From Albugo candida (lineage: Eukaryota; Oomycota; Peronosporomycetes; Albuginales; Albuginaceae), in NCBI GenBank assembly GCA_905220665.1, contig CAJNAR010000194.1:32529-96528 (forward strand): a DNA stretch of 64,000 bases, in the 5' to 3' direction. Below, piece after piece: positions 41,546 to 51,821 of this stretch (positions within the stretch are counted from its first letter, which is position 1; the number at the start of each line of letters is the position of its first letter). The translations under genes and the position numbers were made by a program. Below the pieces are notes generated by a model, which was not told the DNA's origin, made no database searches, and saw only the letters and a list, made by a program, of their open reading frames with translations.

Positions 41546-43350
41546 ATGCAACAACCTTCTTCGGTCGATCTCGCACAAGATCCTCCTGTTTTTCGTGATT
41601 CCAATGTTGACTTTAAACAGAGGGATTTTAGTGAGCAGCAGCCATCTCGGCCATCTTTCAGAGACCTTCTACAATCTCGTACTCTGAAAGACATGGTGAA
41701 TCAAGCCATGGTCATAAAACGATGGAAGGAACATGGAATGAATTAAGATCAACAAGCTTTAGACGTCATTTCCGATGCTCGGGTCAATTCCAGAGAACTG
41801 GAATTCAATGAAGCCGGGTCTAATCAAATTCGAGTCTCAGCTGCATTCCAAAATGCCTTCTATCGAAGAATCCTGCCGCCAAGCACTCGACAATGCACCT
41901 AGTCTACGCACACCCCTGGAAGTACAAGGATTTCAGGCATGGATGCTGACCAGTGGCTTCAAAGAAACGAAAGAATTGCGGAGTTTTTCACAGGAGGAGT
42001 TGGAGAAGCTGTGTAGCTTTGTCACACTTGCTCAATATCCGATTCATCACACACTCTACCGTCAAGGAGATGCTATTGATGCGTTGTACTTTGCATTTTT
42101 CGGGAATTGTACAGCTCCAAGTGAAACAGACTACAGCGTCCGTGGTGGTCGCTGTGATCGTTGGAGCGTCTCCGAAATACGAGATTTCGGGGGAGTGTGG
42201 AATTGCTACAGAAGCGTCGCGAAATAAGACTGCGATTGTCAAGACTTTGTGTGAGCTTGTAGAGGTACCCCGAGACGCGTACTTGGAGCTGATTGCAAGT
42301 CAGAAAAAATTCTCACTGATGGAAGTCTCCACGAAACAGAAAAAGCAAGATGTCAATTTACTCGGACCCTCGTATTATCACATCAATATTTTGGCTATTC
42401 CAAGAGAGCTTCGTGATAAATCCAGTGTCAATACTTTGACTTCCTACCTCCAAACACTCCGCTTTTTTCGGGAATTGTGTGATGTCGTAGATGTGCTGAG
42501 AGTCGATTCCGGCTGCACTGTGTTTGCCGAAGGCGATAGAGGTGACTTGTTTTATGTCATACGCAACGGCTCGGCCGATATTCTTGTAAATGCCAAAGAC
42601 ATACGTGGTCAAGTACAATAGAACAAGCTCGTAAATCTGACGGAAGGCTCGCATTTTGGTGAACTTGCACTCATCACTGGCAACGGCATCCAGTCAGCAA
42701 CTGTGATCACTAGAGAAAATTGTGTTTTTCTGACTATCTCGGAGAAAGATTACACCGCGATATTGCGTCGTATGCAGAATGAGGAATGGCGAGGACGAGC
42801 CGATGTATTACAACGCATTCGACGTCTACAGACAGAAGCTTGGACTCCGGAAGTACTTAGGGAGATCTCATACGTCTCTCTGGACAAACGCTTGCGCGTT
42901 GGAACTGTTTTATTCCGGCAGGCTGAGTTGGCTCAGCATATATACTTTATTGTCCGTGGAGAAATGACGATAGAAAAAGAGATTACGGATCCGTTTACGT
43001 TTGAAAAACGGGTGATGACCGCCATTTGGCTATATAGAAAGTATCATATTATCGGCGAGGATGCCTATCCTGCCCCTAAGTACACTGTCTGAAAATTCAA
43101 TACGCGCTAAAAGGACGTCTTTGTATTATAGCGCTACTGGCACCCACTTTAATATGCCCACATACCGCCAATTCACAGCGACCGCTTCGACCCCGGTCCA
43201 AATTTTCGTATTATCGAAAGATGACATCTATCATCGGCTCCCTCGGGTCGTACGAGAAAGTTCACAAGCGTTATCGCATGAGACCAGAGATGAGATTATG
43301 TTTGTTGATCGCACGTACAAAACGGACAAGTGGCGTGCGTACAAAGAAAA
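41546..43350 (+). pseudogene. Cyclic-nucleotide-binding-domain gene, 5' part, decayed and interrupted by a copia element
   Basis: The series of frames from MQQPSSVDLAQ onward encodes at least two cyclic-nucleotide-binding domains: SFVTLAQYPIHHTLYRQGDA (first CNBD start), GECGIATEASRNKTAIVKTL with ELVEVPRDAYLEL, then VFAEGDRGDLFYVIRNGSAD with EGSHFGELALITGN, and VGTVLFRQAELAQHIYFIV. It is broken by an in-frame TAA after KEHGMN (near 41,744), frameshifts near 41,860, 42,110-42,180 and 43,060, and an in-frame TAG at 42,619. It ends at RTYKTDKWRAYKEN, where the copia LTR begins; its 3' continuation lies beyond the element at 48,344. CNBD proteins of this kind are common in oomycetes, often without a kinase domain. 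Confidence 0.85.
43346..43350. repeat. Target-site duplication, left copy (GAAAA)
   Basis: GAAAA directly precedes the 5' LTR and is repeated at 48344-48348 directly after the 3' LTR. Removing the element and one copy rejoins the host gene in frame (AYKEN then TLAKHGASKAYP), which confirms both ends of the insertion. Confidence 0.9.
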
Positions 43351-43552
43351 TGTTGAAAGAAGATTTGCACGTGGGCAAGAAAGGGGTGAGATGCGGCTGA
43401 CGACACTGTCTGTCTTTTCTGTCTGGTCAACCAAGGTGTTGCACTGCAACCAACCGATTGAATGGTGGAGAAGCCTACAAGCTTGAACAGTTTACTGGTA
43501 GGCTAAAACGTAATAAGAGAATCCTTTTTACCACTGAGCACTATGTTGAACA
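43351..43552 (+). repeat. 5' LTR of the copia element
   Basis: 202 bp, TG...CA termini, aligned end to end with 48142-48343 with six substitutions and no gaps. Confidence 0.93.
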
Positions 43553-43566
43553 GGTTATGAGCCCAA
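43553..43566 (+). promoter_or_regulatory. Primer-binding site matching the initiator tRNA-Met anticodon arm
   Basis: GGTTATGAGCCCAA follows the 5' LTR directly. GGTTATGAGCCC is the exact complement of the anticodon stem-loop GGGCUCAUAACC of eukaryotic initiator tRNA-Met. This is the half-tRNA priming known for Drosophila copia and yeast Ty5. The gag start codon (43557) lies inside this site. Confidence 0.85.
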
Positions 43567-44850
43567 ACGACAGCTCCAACGACACGGCACAGTCGCCGCC
43601 AATCACAGGTCACGAAAGGACCGTGACGCCGCCTGCCGAAGTCGTCGACCCGCCAACCCACGAAAGGGGCGCGGACGTGAACGAGAGGATCCTCAAGATA
43701 CTCATGGGACTCGAAGGTCGCATGGAGCGCATGGAAGCGTCCCAGTTGCAGATGGACGAGAACGAGCGACTCCGAGGTGAAATCGAGAGTGGGCTCTTCA
43801 GCTCTCTGCTCGGCCGCAACATGGGCAACGCTGGTCCAATGCACTTGGACGCGCTTGGTAAACTCGCCGCCAAGGCGACAAGCACCATACCAAGCTGAGT
43901 ACCAACTAAGACAACGCCCGAAAGGGTCACCAGCGCAGGCAGCGCACGTCGAACCGCTCGCTCCACAGTACGTCGCACCTGAGCCGCGACAAGGCTTTTC
44001 AGAGCAGCAAGCGCCGCGACAGGAACAGCAGGAAGCGTGTCCTGCGTACAGCTTGCCGGACGCGCGTCAGCGGAAGCTGGCTATCAGGAAGTTCGACGGT
44101 AGCGAGCTCTACCATGGTCTTGGCTCTGGCTTCCTAGATTGGGATCGGACCTTTCTACGGCAAGTAACGATGGCTCAGCACGCATGCGGATTTGCCTGGT
44201 CCGGAGAAGTCAAAGCCGACTTGCTGGGACACTACTTGAGTGGCACCGCAGAACGCTACTACAATAAACAGCTGGAGTTGTGGTGGACGCAGTTACCTAC
44301 ACTCGACCACGTCATGGAAAGGCTCCTGCAGACTTACAAGACCACGATTACGGCGTCGCAGTCGACGCAGCTCTTTACGGCGCGGAAAGACCCCAAACGA
44401 AGCTGGCCGGAGCATTACCTATACTTGGTTGCCGTCAGTGACGCGTGCGGGGGTGCGGACCAACAAGTACTCGACAACATCGTGCACTACGCGTCTACGG
44501 AATTGAGCACAGTTCTTGTGGCTAAGTACGACAATTCGCGGGTTGACTATTTGCGTCAAGCCGAGCAGCTCGCCCACTTCGCGCAGTCTGTGGAGCTTGA
44601 GTCACGTAAGGGTCGTGCACTTGGACGAGACGTCGTTGCTCTAGTCGACGAGGTACCGACAAAGAGAGAGAGGCGCACGTGCTTTGGGTGCGGGAAGGTT
44701 GACCACATCGAGGCTGACTGTCGCAGCAAAACCCGTAAGAATCACGGTGGACGTCGTGGCAGAGGAGGTGGTGAAGATCTGGTTCTGGCGATAAGCGACA
44801 GTGGAGGCAAGAACAAGATTTCGTCGCATGGCACAAGAGTACGGATCTGA
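43557..44850 (+). pseudogene. copia gag (frameshifted)
   Basis: Gag starts at the ATG inside the primer-binding site (MSPNDSSNDTAQ) and reads to about 43,895, where a frameshift moves coding to the next frame. It continues through a glutamine- and proline-rich linker and the copia gag helical domain ([39 protein letters not shown]) to a CCHC knuckle [14 protein letters not shown] near 44,685, followed by an RG-rich stretch. A second frameshift near 44,770 separates it from pol. Related copia elements usually have one gag-pol frame, so both shifts look like damage. Role: capsid and RNA packaging. Confidence 0.85.
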
Positions 44851-44894
44851 TTTATGAAGTCGAAGATGCAAACGACACAAAGGACACGTGGATC

Positions 44895-47800
44895 TTGGAC
44901 AGTGGTTCAAGTCGACACCTTGTGAAGGACGAAAGCATGTTATTGGACTCACAGGACTGCAACTATCAGTGCAACATGGCGGATGGAGAAACACTATCCC
45001 TGTCAAGAGTCGGTAGCGTCCGTTTATGCGTTTTGGCAGGTGGCAAGGAGCGGACGGTCAAGCTTACCGACGTCTACCTTGCGACTGAACTCGAGCGCAA
45101 CATTGTCTCATATGGAAAACTCGAGCTCAAGGGTTCTGGATTGGTGTACGATGGCACAACGCGCGCGCTTGACAATCGCAGTAATGGGGAAGTGGCTTTC
45201 GATTTGACTATGGAGAACAACGTACTTTACGATAAGACAGTGGAAACTTCGCACTTAAAGCGTATGCCAAGTGACGTACTAATGGCTATACTGGTCGACG
45301 AAGGAACGGCTGAGTTATCGTCGGAAGTGCAAAGAGGTACGCTCATGGATTTCCACCAGCGACTCGGACACCTCTCCTTGAACACAGTGGAGCGAATGAC
45401 GAAGGATCCTGCGTCAGGGATCAAGATTACGGATCGGCGCAGACTCACGTGTTTGTCATGTGCTGAAGGGAAGCAGACGAAGAATCCCCAATCGCAAAAG
45501 GACACCGGCGTGAACGCACCAATCGACAGGATTGGTGCAGTCATCTGTTCGGATCTAAAGGGACCTATGACGCCGAAGGACCGGCATGGAAACAGATATC
45601 TTGTGAATTTTGTCGACCATAAGTCGAACTACTGCCGCGTGTTTCTGGCCCCAACCAAGGATCGAGCAGCAAAGAAGTTTGAACATTTTTTAGTGTCTTT
45701 TGAAAAGCGCTTTAATTGTCGTATCCACGTCCTACGTACGGAAGGTGGCGGGGAGTACCAGAATGTGGACTTGTTCTGCAAGCGCACTGGAGTAGCCCGT
45801 CAAGTCTCAGAAGCAAGAAATCAAGCTTCGAACGGCAAGGCGGAGCGGATGCATCGGACCGTTTTAAATATGGCTCGGTCCATGATCTTTGCAAGCCGCC
45901 TGCCCTTAACATTTTGGGGAGATGCCGTCGAATACGCGGCGTATATCCTGAACAGAAGCCCAACAAGCGCAAACTTGCGACGCGCGTCGCAACTACAGGT
46001 ACTCACGAAGGTTGCTCCCGACTTGCGCAACATAGTGGTATTCGGCTCAAGTTGCACGGTCTATCGAGACTCGCGCAAGAATTCGCTCGCACAACGAGCA
46101 CAAGTTGGCATTATCGTTGGAAGGAGCGACGAAACTAAAGGCTATCGAGTCTTTTTGCAAAAGAACAACGTCGTGGTCGTCACGCAGCACGTGAAAAACA
46201 TTGCGACGCTCAGTGACGAGCAAAATGAACAGCTCAAGCGCGCGCTCGAATACGAAGATCAAGCCGCACTAGCTGTTTCCAGGAGTACAGAATCTGTTGC
46301 GCCGTCGACGGCATCGATCGAGGTCTCATCAAAACCGAAAAAGAAAGGGAAATTAACTGTGCGTAGCGGACGGTCGAAGAAGAAGTCATGGACCCGCTCG
46401 TCACACGGTACGCGTGGCGCGTCGAAGCGCGCTCAGGAAGTCGCGGCACAGGAGGAGCCAGCAAGCAATACGAGCGTCGTAAACCACGTATACGAGAGTG
46501 ATCCGAAGAACTACAGCGAAGCAATGCGAAGTCCTAAAAGAGAGGACTGGAAGAAGGCTATGTGTGAAGAATTGGAAGCGCTCGAGAGCAACAACGTCTG
46601 GCGTCTTATTAAGCGTCCGAGCAGCAGCAATGCACTCCACACGAAGTGGGTGTACAAGACGAAGACCACTGCTGATGGAGACGTCGAACGCCTTAAAGCG
46701 CGACTAGTGGCGTGCGGCAATGAGCAAGTGTTTGGAGTCGACTATGTCCTCACATTTGCTGCCGTTATGGACATGTCTACTGTGAAGATAATATTGGCTC
46801 TTGCGGCAACGTGGGGAGACGTCGCAAAGCATGGCGACATCCCGAACGCCTACGTTAAGGCTGACAAAGAGTCCGATCTGGAGATACTTTTACAAGTACC
46901 AAGAGGAATGGACGTGTGCAGTGATATTGTCAAGTCACTGGGAGCAACGAGCGTGAGTGAGCTGGCGTTGCAACTTCGCAAGAGTTTGTACGGCCTCAAA
47001 CAGGCCGGGAGGCTCTGGAGCCAATTACTTCATGCACGGCTTATTGACGCTGGTCTCCAGCAGTGCGTGTCGGATATGGGCTTATACTGGAAGAAGGATG
47101 GGAGAGACCTCGTGATTGTCGGGGTCTACGTTGACGACCTGCTAGCTACTGGTACGGACGCGGCAGCAGTCGACCGTTTCTTTACGAGTCTAGGCAGTCT
47201 ATCTATCAAGGACCTAGGGGCAGTCATCAAGTTCCTAGGAATGCGAGTGGAGATCGACAACGACGGAGGTTATATTATCGACCAAGAAAATGCAATCAAC
47301 GACATCCTGAAAGAGCATGGTCTCGAAGACGCGAACTCAACGCGCACTCCCATCGGTGCGGATTGCTACGAGATCCCGGCAACAGACAGTGCTCTGCTTA
47401 TTGATGCAGACGGAGGAGCTCCAAGCATTCAAAGCTTCCAATCGCTCGTCGGCAGTCTTCTCTGAGTGTCGAGATGTACGCGGCCAGATATTGGGTTTGC
47501 CGTCCACAAGGCGACGCGCCAGACGCACCAGCCGCGAGTTCATGACTACAAGTTCGCCAAACGTATCACGGGGTACTTGAACGGTACCTGCAGCTTCAAG
47601 TTGCGCATGACACCAGCGACGAGCACCCGCAAGACAGTGAACTTGGAGTCGTACTCAGACGCGGACTTGGATGCTGATAAGCTGGACCGGAAGTCGTTGA
47701 CAGGCGGGGTCATCCTCTTGAACGGCATGGCGGTGAGTTGGACGGCCAAGAAACAAGGCGGCGTCTCTCTATCCACCATGGAAGCCGAATTTGTTGCCGC

Positions 47801-48086
47801 TTCGGAGCAAACGCGTGAGTTACTTGGAATTCGAGAGATGTTGGGCGAAATTGGGATGCCGCCCGGACTGCCGATGATGCTGTACATCGACAATCAAGAC
47901 GCTATCAAGCAGCTGGATGGCGAGGCATCCTCCTTGAAAGCCAAGCACATCGATGTGCGGCTCAAGTTTGTGCGGGACTACTCGACGCAGTACGTCAGGA
48001 CTGAAACCCAGATTGCTGACCTAATGACGAAGGCCCTGGATGTGGTCAAGCTTGCGTCGCTGTGCAAGTTAATGAGCCTCGGGTAG
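44895..48086 (+). pseudogene. copia pol (protease, integrase, RT, RNase H), one nonsense codon
   Basis: Order: aspartic protease DSGSS (44,898); GAG-pre-integrase zinc site (HQRLGHLSLNTVERM, then CLSC); integrase core with CSDLKGPMTPKD and RTEGGGEYQN; reverse transcriptase from WKKAMCEELEALESNNVWRL through KSLYGLKQAGRLWSQLL to the catalytic YVDDLLATG; RNase H with YSDADLDADKLDRKSLTGG, then STMEAEFVAASE and AKHIDVRLKFVRD. A TGA at 47,463-47,465 stands where the family has tryptophan (after SLVGSLL), splitting the frame. The second integrase acid is Glu in RTEGGGEY where copia elements have Asp (RSDNGGEY type), which would probably harm integration. The protein lacks any envelope-like part. Confidence 0.9.
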
Positions 48087-48141
48087 AGGCAGGACTCGAG
48101 GAGAAGAAGGGGATTACGGTGGTGCCGCAGCCGAGGAGGAG

Positions 48142-48343
48142 TGTTGAAGGAAGATTTGCACGTGGGCAAGAAAGGGGTGAGATGCGGCTGACGACACTGT
48201 ATGTCTTTTTTGTCTGGTCAACCAAGGTGTTGCACTGCAACCAACCGATTGAAGGGTGGAGAAGCCTACAAGCTTGAACAGTTTACTGGTAGGCTAAAAC
48301 GTAATAAGAGAATTCTTTTTACCACTGAGCACTAAGTTGAACA
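48142..48343 (+). repeat. 3' LTR of the copia element
   Basis: 202 bp, partner of the 5' LTR. A short purine tract (GAGGAGGAG, 48,133-48,141) precedes it, as needed to prime plus-strand synthesis. Confidence 0.93.
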
Positions 48344-48660
48344 GAAAACACATTGGCAAAACATGGGGCTTCAAAAGCGTACCCTTCCGTGCATCGCCAT
48401 ACGAGCGGTACCGAACTTGTGGATTGCAATGACTTTCTCCTCGTACCACATGACAGAAATGAAACGCGATTGAACGGATAATTTGTAAGAGATCATGTCA
48501 CTCGATGTAATCCGGAAGCAGCTCCAAGCCCTCATCGGCAACGTGAGTTGGAATATGCTATACGAAAGGATGAGAAGCAATAGCTTGAGGTCCTAAACGA
48601 GGGAAATCGAATGACCTATCTGCCACATTCCTTCAAGAAAGTACCGACATTGCTGATGAA
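48344..48660 (+). pseudogene. Cyclic-nucleotide-binding pseudogene, 3' part
   Basis: After the GAAAA duplication the host frame resumes (TLAKHGASKAYPSVHRHTSG; ELVDCNDFLLVPHDRNETRL) and meets a TAA at about 48,480, with protein-like sequence continuing beyond it (HRQRELEYAIRKDEKQ). It is the interrupted end of the gene at 41,546. Nothing marks the exact end. Confidence 0.65.
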
Positions 48661-48775
48661 TGAAATTTTTTTTTTTTGTTTTTATTATTATTAAAAATAA
48701 AAATTATTAAAATATCAAATAATATAAATATTTATAAATTTTGTGTTATCGCAGCCTCTCACCCTGGCAAGCATC
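48661..48775. repeat. A/T-rich low-complexity tract
   Basis: About 85 bases of nearly pure A/T starting with a run of T and ATT repeats, then AAAT/ATAA mixtures. A similar tract interrupts the second copia fragment near 56,978-57,018. Confidence 0.7.
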
Positions 48776-49916
48776 AGCCTACCCGACCGAAAACGCCATG
48801 CGAAAGAAGATTCTGTTCTCACCGCTGGTGAAGTCGAGCAAGTAAAACCAGCCTCACCAACTGATATCAAAAAATGGGAGTCACAATAAAGGACAACACG
48901 GATTTTGCATTGTATATACGCGATCAGGAAACTGGAGCGGGCTTTTATCTCACTTCACTGGATAGAATCGTTTATCAACACGAGGCCAAAGCGTACAAGA
49001 TTTTAAAAAACAAAATGGTTCTGATCTCGAATGATTCACGAATGCGAGAATAGCAGCAATTTTTGTACAATCAATTATCGCGCGTCATCAGACATGAATA
49101 TGCAGATGGTTCAGCTGAGGAGAGCAGGACGCGACAAAACTTTCGTAGAGTGCTTCATAAACAAACCTCCGCAGCCAGTCAAACAAACTCGCATCTTGGA
49201 GCGCCAGAACCTTCACATCCGAGGCCGATCATCCATGGTCCCATAGAAAACTCGACAGATGAATAGACCGCACCTTTGGTTGTGATCGGTACGGTGATTG
49301 TTTCTTCACAAGATGCACAAACCGCTACAGGTAAGACACGCTGGCTTTGCATCCATCCCAAACTCTCGCCTGAGATGGAAGCAATACAATCAGCCTATTT
49401 GATCCGTTATCGGCGATATGCAGATGCATTAATTTGTGTCCTTCCCATAAACCAATGGATCAAGTGGGATGAAATGTATCCTATTGCGTTCAGATGGAAT
49501 CAAAATTTGCACAAAAGACCTCCTTGCTCTGTCGAAAGAAGACAGTGGTGTCCCGAATGTTTTCTACGGAGAAACAATCTGCTTTATATTCTCACGCGAT
49601 CAGGCAGGTCCACAAGCCTCAACACCCAACGGGATCTGCGGATCTACACTCTCTTATCTGCAAACAATTGGTTGTGCATATGACACAAATGTCATCTCGA
49701 AGCGAGATCTCGACGTACTTAATTGATTTTGGCTCTCAAATTCTCCCTTACCTTTTATTAGTAGCGCTCGAACAAAAGATCGATGCACTGCAAGAATATT
49801 TGGAAAGTAATCGTCCACCCACATCTAGTCGAGTTACACTCCGAAGTCTGCAGCAAATGAAGAAATTTGGAGCAATTTGGGTTGCACCGGTCGAAGAGAA
49901 AAATGCAATATACTAA
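48776..49916 (+). pseudogene. Decayed gene of unknown family
   Basis: Protein-like sequence in all three plus frames with several stops: FALYIRDQETGAGFYLTSLD (48,905), TGKTRWLCIHPKLSPEMEAI with QSAYLIRYRRYADALICVLP and INQWIKWDEMYPIAFRWN (49,335-49,500), KICTKDLLALSKEDSGVPNV with FYGETICFIFSRDQAG (49,500-49,620), and ILPYLLLVALEQKIDALQEY (49,740). The pieces are in order but need at least two stops and two frameshifts, so it is a pseudogene. I do not recognise the parent family. Confidence 0.6.
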
Positions 49917-49938
49917 ACATTATCATCGTCTAACTTGT

Positions 49939-50184
49939 CTACACTTCTAAATGATACCGATTTGGCTGAACATTGCCATTCCCTCGCGGTCTTGCACCTT
50001 TACCACCTCTACCTCCATATTCCCGACCTGTAGCTGTCGAATCGAGTCGCTGGTAATTGCTCTTGTTGATGACATTCGATCGACCTCGAGAGCGGTTGAT
50101 ATTGCGGTCCCTTGAAACACGTGACGTTAATCTGGGATTACTGTTTTGGTGCCGTAGACCGTATCGTTCATTTTCGGCAGCCAT
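49939..50184 (-). CDS. Small RG-rich peptide (81 aa), uncertain
   Basis: From the ATG at 50184 the frame encodes MAAENERYGLRHQNSNPRLT and then an arginine-, asparagine- and glycine-rich peptide (REYGGRGGKGARPRGNGNVQ) ending YHLEV. RG-rich tails are usual in RNA-binding proteins. It could be the last exon of a larger gene: the frame is open to 50,244, and an overlapping frame (50,187-50,480) contains a hydrophobic segment (YLLYGLTVFCIMTMVQ). No upstream exon could be fixed. The 300 bases between it and the satellite copies contain nothing else recognisable. Low-complexity bias makes chance a real alternative. Confidence 0.35.
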   Translation of the reverse strand: MAAENERYGLRHQNSNPRLTSRVSRDRNINRSRGRSNVINKSNYQRLDSTATGREYGGRGGKGARPRGNGNVQPNRYHLEV

Positions 50185-50492
50185 CTCTACTTTGGTGCAT
50201 AATATACCATTTCTTCGTGTCCCTGCACCATTGTCATGATACAAAACACTGTCAGACCATATAAAAGATAAATCCGCCTTTTGGTACCGGATCCTTGGGC
50301 GTTACGAGCGTATAGGCGATAGGAATCACAGAGAATATCGCAAATAGTATCAATGAATGAAATATTCTTTTTAATCACATTAAATTGAAAAAGAATGTAT
50401 AACCGGGTAGCATCTTTTAATCGAAAATATGCAACGCAATACCCAGGCCACAAGTCACATTGTACCAAAAAGGCTATCAAAACTGCGGATAC

Positions 50493-51225
50493 GTGAGTTT
50501 TCTAAGATTAGATTACCGTCTTTTCTTTTCTGGTTTTGTGTCTATAAGACCGAAACTCATGAATGAACTATTTCTTCTGATCACAAGAAATTGTACAAAG
50601 AAAATATGACTGGGTTGCTTCTGAGGATCAAAATAATGCAATACAATACCGTAGCGACAAGTCACATTGCACATAAAAAGCTAGAAAAACTGCGGATGTG
50701 TAGTTTAGTTTTCAGTTTCGACTGGTGAATTGGATATACTACTGCATCCACGACTACCGCATCAACAGCTTTCTGCTGCAATCAATCACGTTCAACTCAT
50801 ATTTTTTGTGAGAACACATGAGTACCGTCTGTTCTTTTCTGGTTCTGTGTCTATAAGACTAAAACTCATGAATGAACTATTTTTTTCGATCACACGGAAT
50901 TGTACAAGAACATATGACTGTGTTGCCTCTCGGGATCAAAATAATGCAATACAATACCGTAGCCAGCAGTTACATTTTACAAAAAAAGCTGAAAAACCGG
51001 GATGTGTAGTTTAGTTATCAGATTTGACTGGTGAATTGGATATACTACTGCATTTACGAACATAACATCAAAAGCATACTTTTTTTGCAATCAATCACGT
51101 TTGACTCATATTTTTTGTGAGATGGACATAAAACTCCAACTCGGATTATTGTCGTTTCTTTTCTGGTTTTGTGTCATTACGACTAAAACTGATCCATGAA
51201 CTATTCTCTTTGATCACATGAACTT
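50493..51225. repeat. Diverged copies of the 320-bp satellite (about 2.3 units)
   Basis: Landmarks of the right-hand array recur here in the same order and orientation: GTGAGTTTTCTAAGATTAGA, GTGTCTATAAGACCGAAACT, CTCATGAATGAACTATTTCT, TACCGTAGC, AGTTTCGACTGGTGAATTGG and TTTTTTGTGAGAACACATGA. Two full units and one partial are visible, more diverged from each other than units in the main array. They show that the LINE and copia fragments at 51.8-57.7 kb lie between satellite blocks. Confidence 0.88.
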
Positions 51226-51821
51226 CTAAAAACGTTTCGCAAAATACCTGTGAAAGATGATAATATGTCCCTCGTTGCTAGTCCTGCAGTGCGGGGCGTC
51301 CATCACTACAGTACGACTGTGTATCCATCGTGTAACGGATAAATGTTGAAAGTTGTAAAAAGCTGTGAAAAATGGTCCAAAGTACCGTGTTTTGTAAAAG
51401 GGTTCAAAAGTACCGTGAGTTGTAAAACGGTCCAACGTACCGTGTGTTGTGCTAATTGGTGTGCGCCACACTATGGTGAGCATAGTTGAAGTTGTCTAGA
51501 TTACTAGAATTAGACGTAAATGACTTCTCTAATGCCTAAACTACAATAAATAAACAAAATGGATGCAATGTTGGTCTAGAAAGCCGCAGCTAGGTTCAGC
51601 GACTGGAATAAGATAGTACTGTGTTATAAAAAGCCACGCATCACCGACTTAGAATCGTTGACGGTGTCGAACTTGAAGAAGGCTGGACCGAGTAGAGAAA
51701 TACCTCCTGGCTGAACCAGTATGTTGATCAGACGCTAATACTTGGGTCAACTGCTCGAGGTTCTCCGTATCATAGCACTGCCGTTGAAAATATCGGATAT
51801 GGGCACTCAGTGTGCTATAAA
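51226..51821. other. Unassigned sequence between satellite and LINE remnant
   Basis: About 600 bases. It contains three near-repeats of about 24 bases near 51,370-51,445 (built around GTCCAAAGTACCGTG / TCAAAAGTACCGTGAGT / GTCCAACGTACCGTGTG), and minus-strand protein-like pieces (LSAHIRYFQRQCYDTENLEQ). Perhaps the remains of another element. Confidence 0.4.

Larger units (their letters stand above)
43351..48343 (+). mobile_element. Ty1/copia LTR retrotransposon, full length, 4993 bp
   Basis: Complete structure: 202-bp LTRs at both ends starting TGTTGAA and ending TTGAACA, tRNA primer site, gag and pol in the copia order (protease, integrase, reverse transcriptase, RNase H), a purine tract before the 3' LTR and a 5-bp target duplication. 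LTRs differ at 6 of 202 positions, so the insertion is not recent. The coding region has two frameshifts and one nonsense codon, so this copy should be non-autonomous. By eye its coding part is richer in G and C than the host genes around it. Confidence 0.95.

Noticed and set aside
43231..43449. Short minus-strand frames shared by the two LTRs (near 43,231 and 48,046)
   Set aside because: They are identical because the LTRs are identical; they span the LTR edge and have no coding support.
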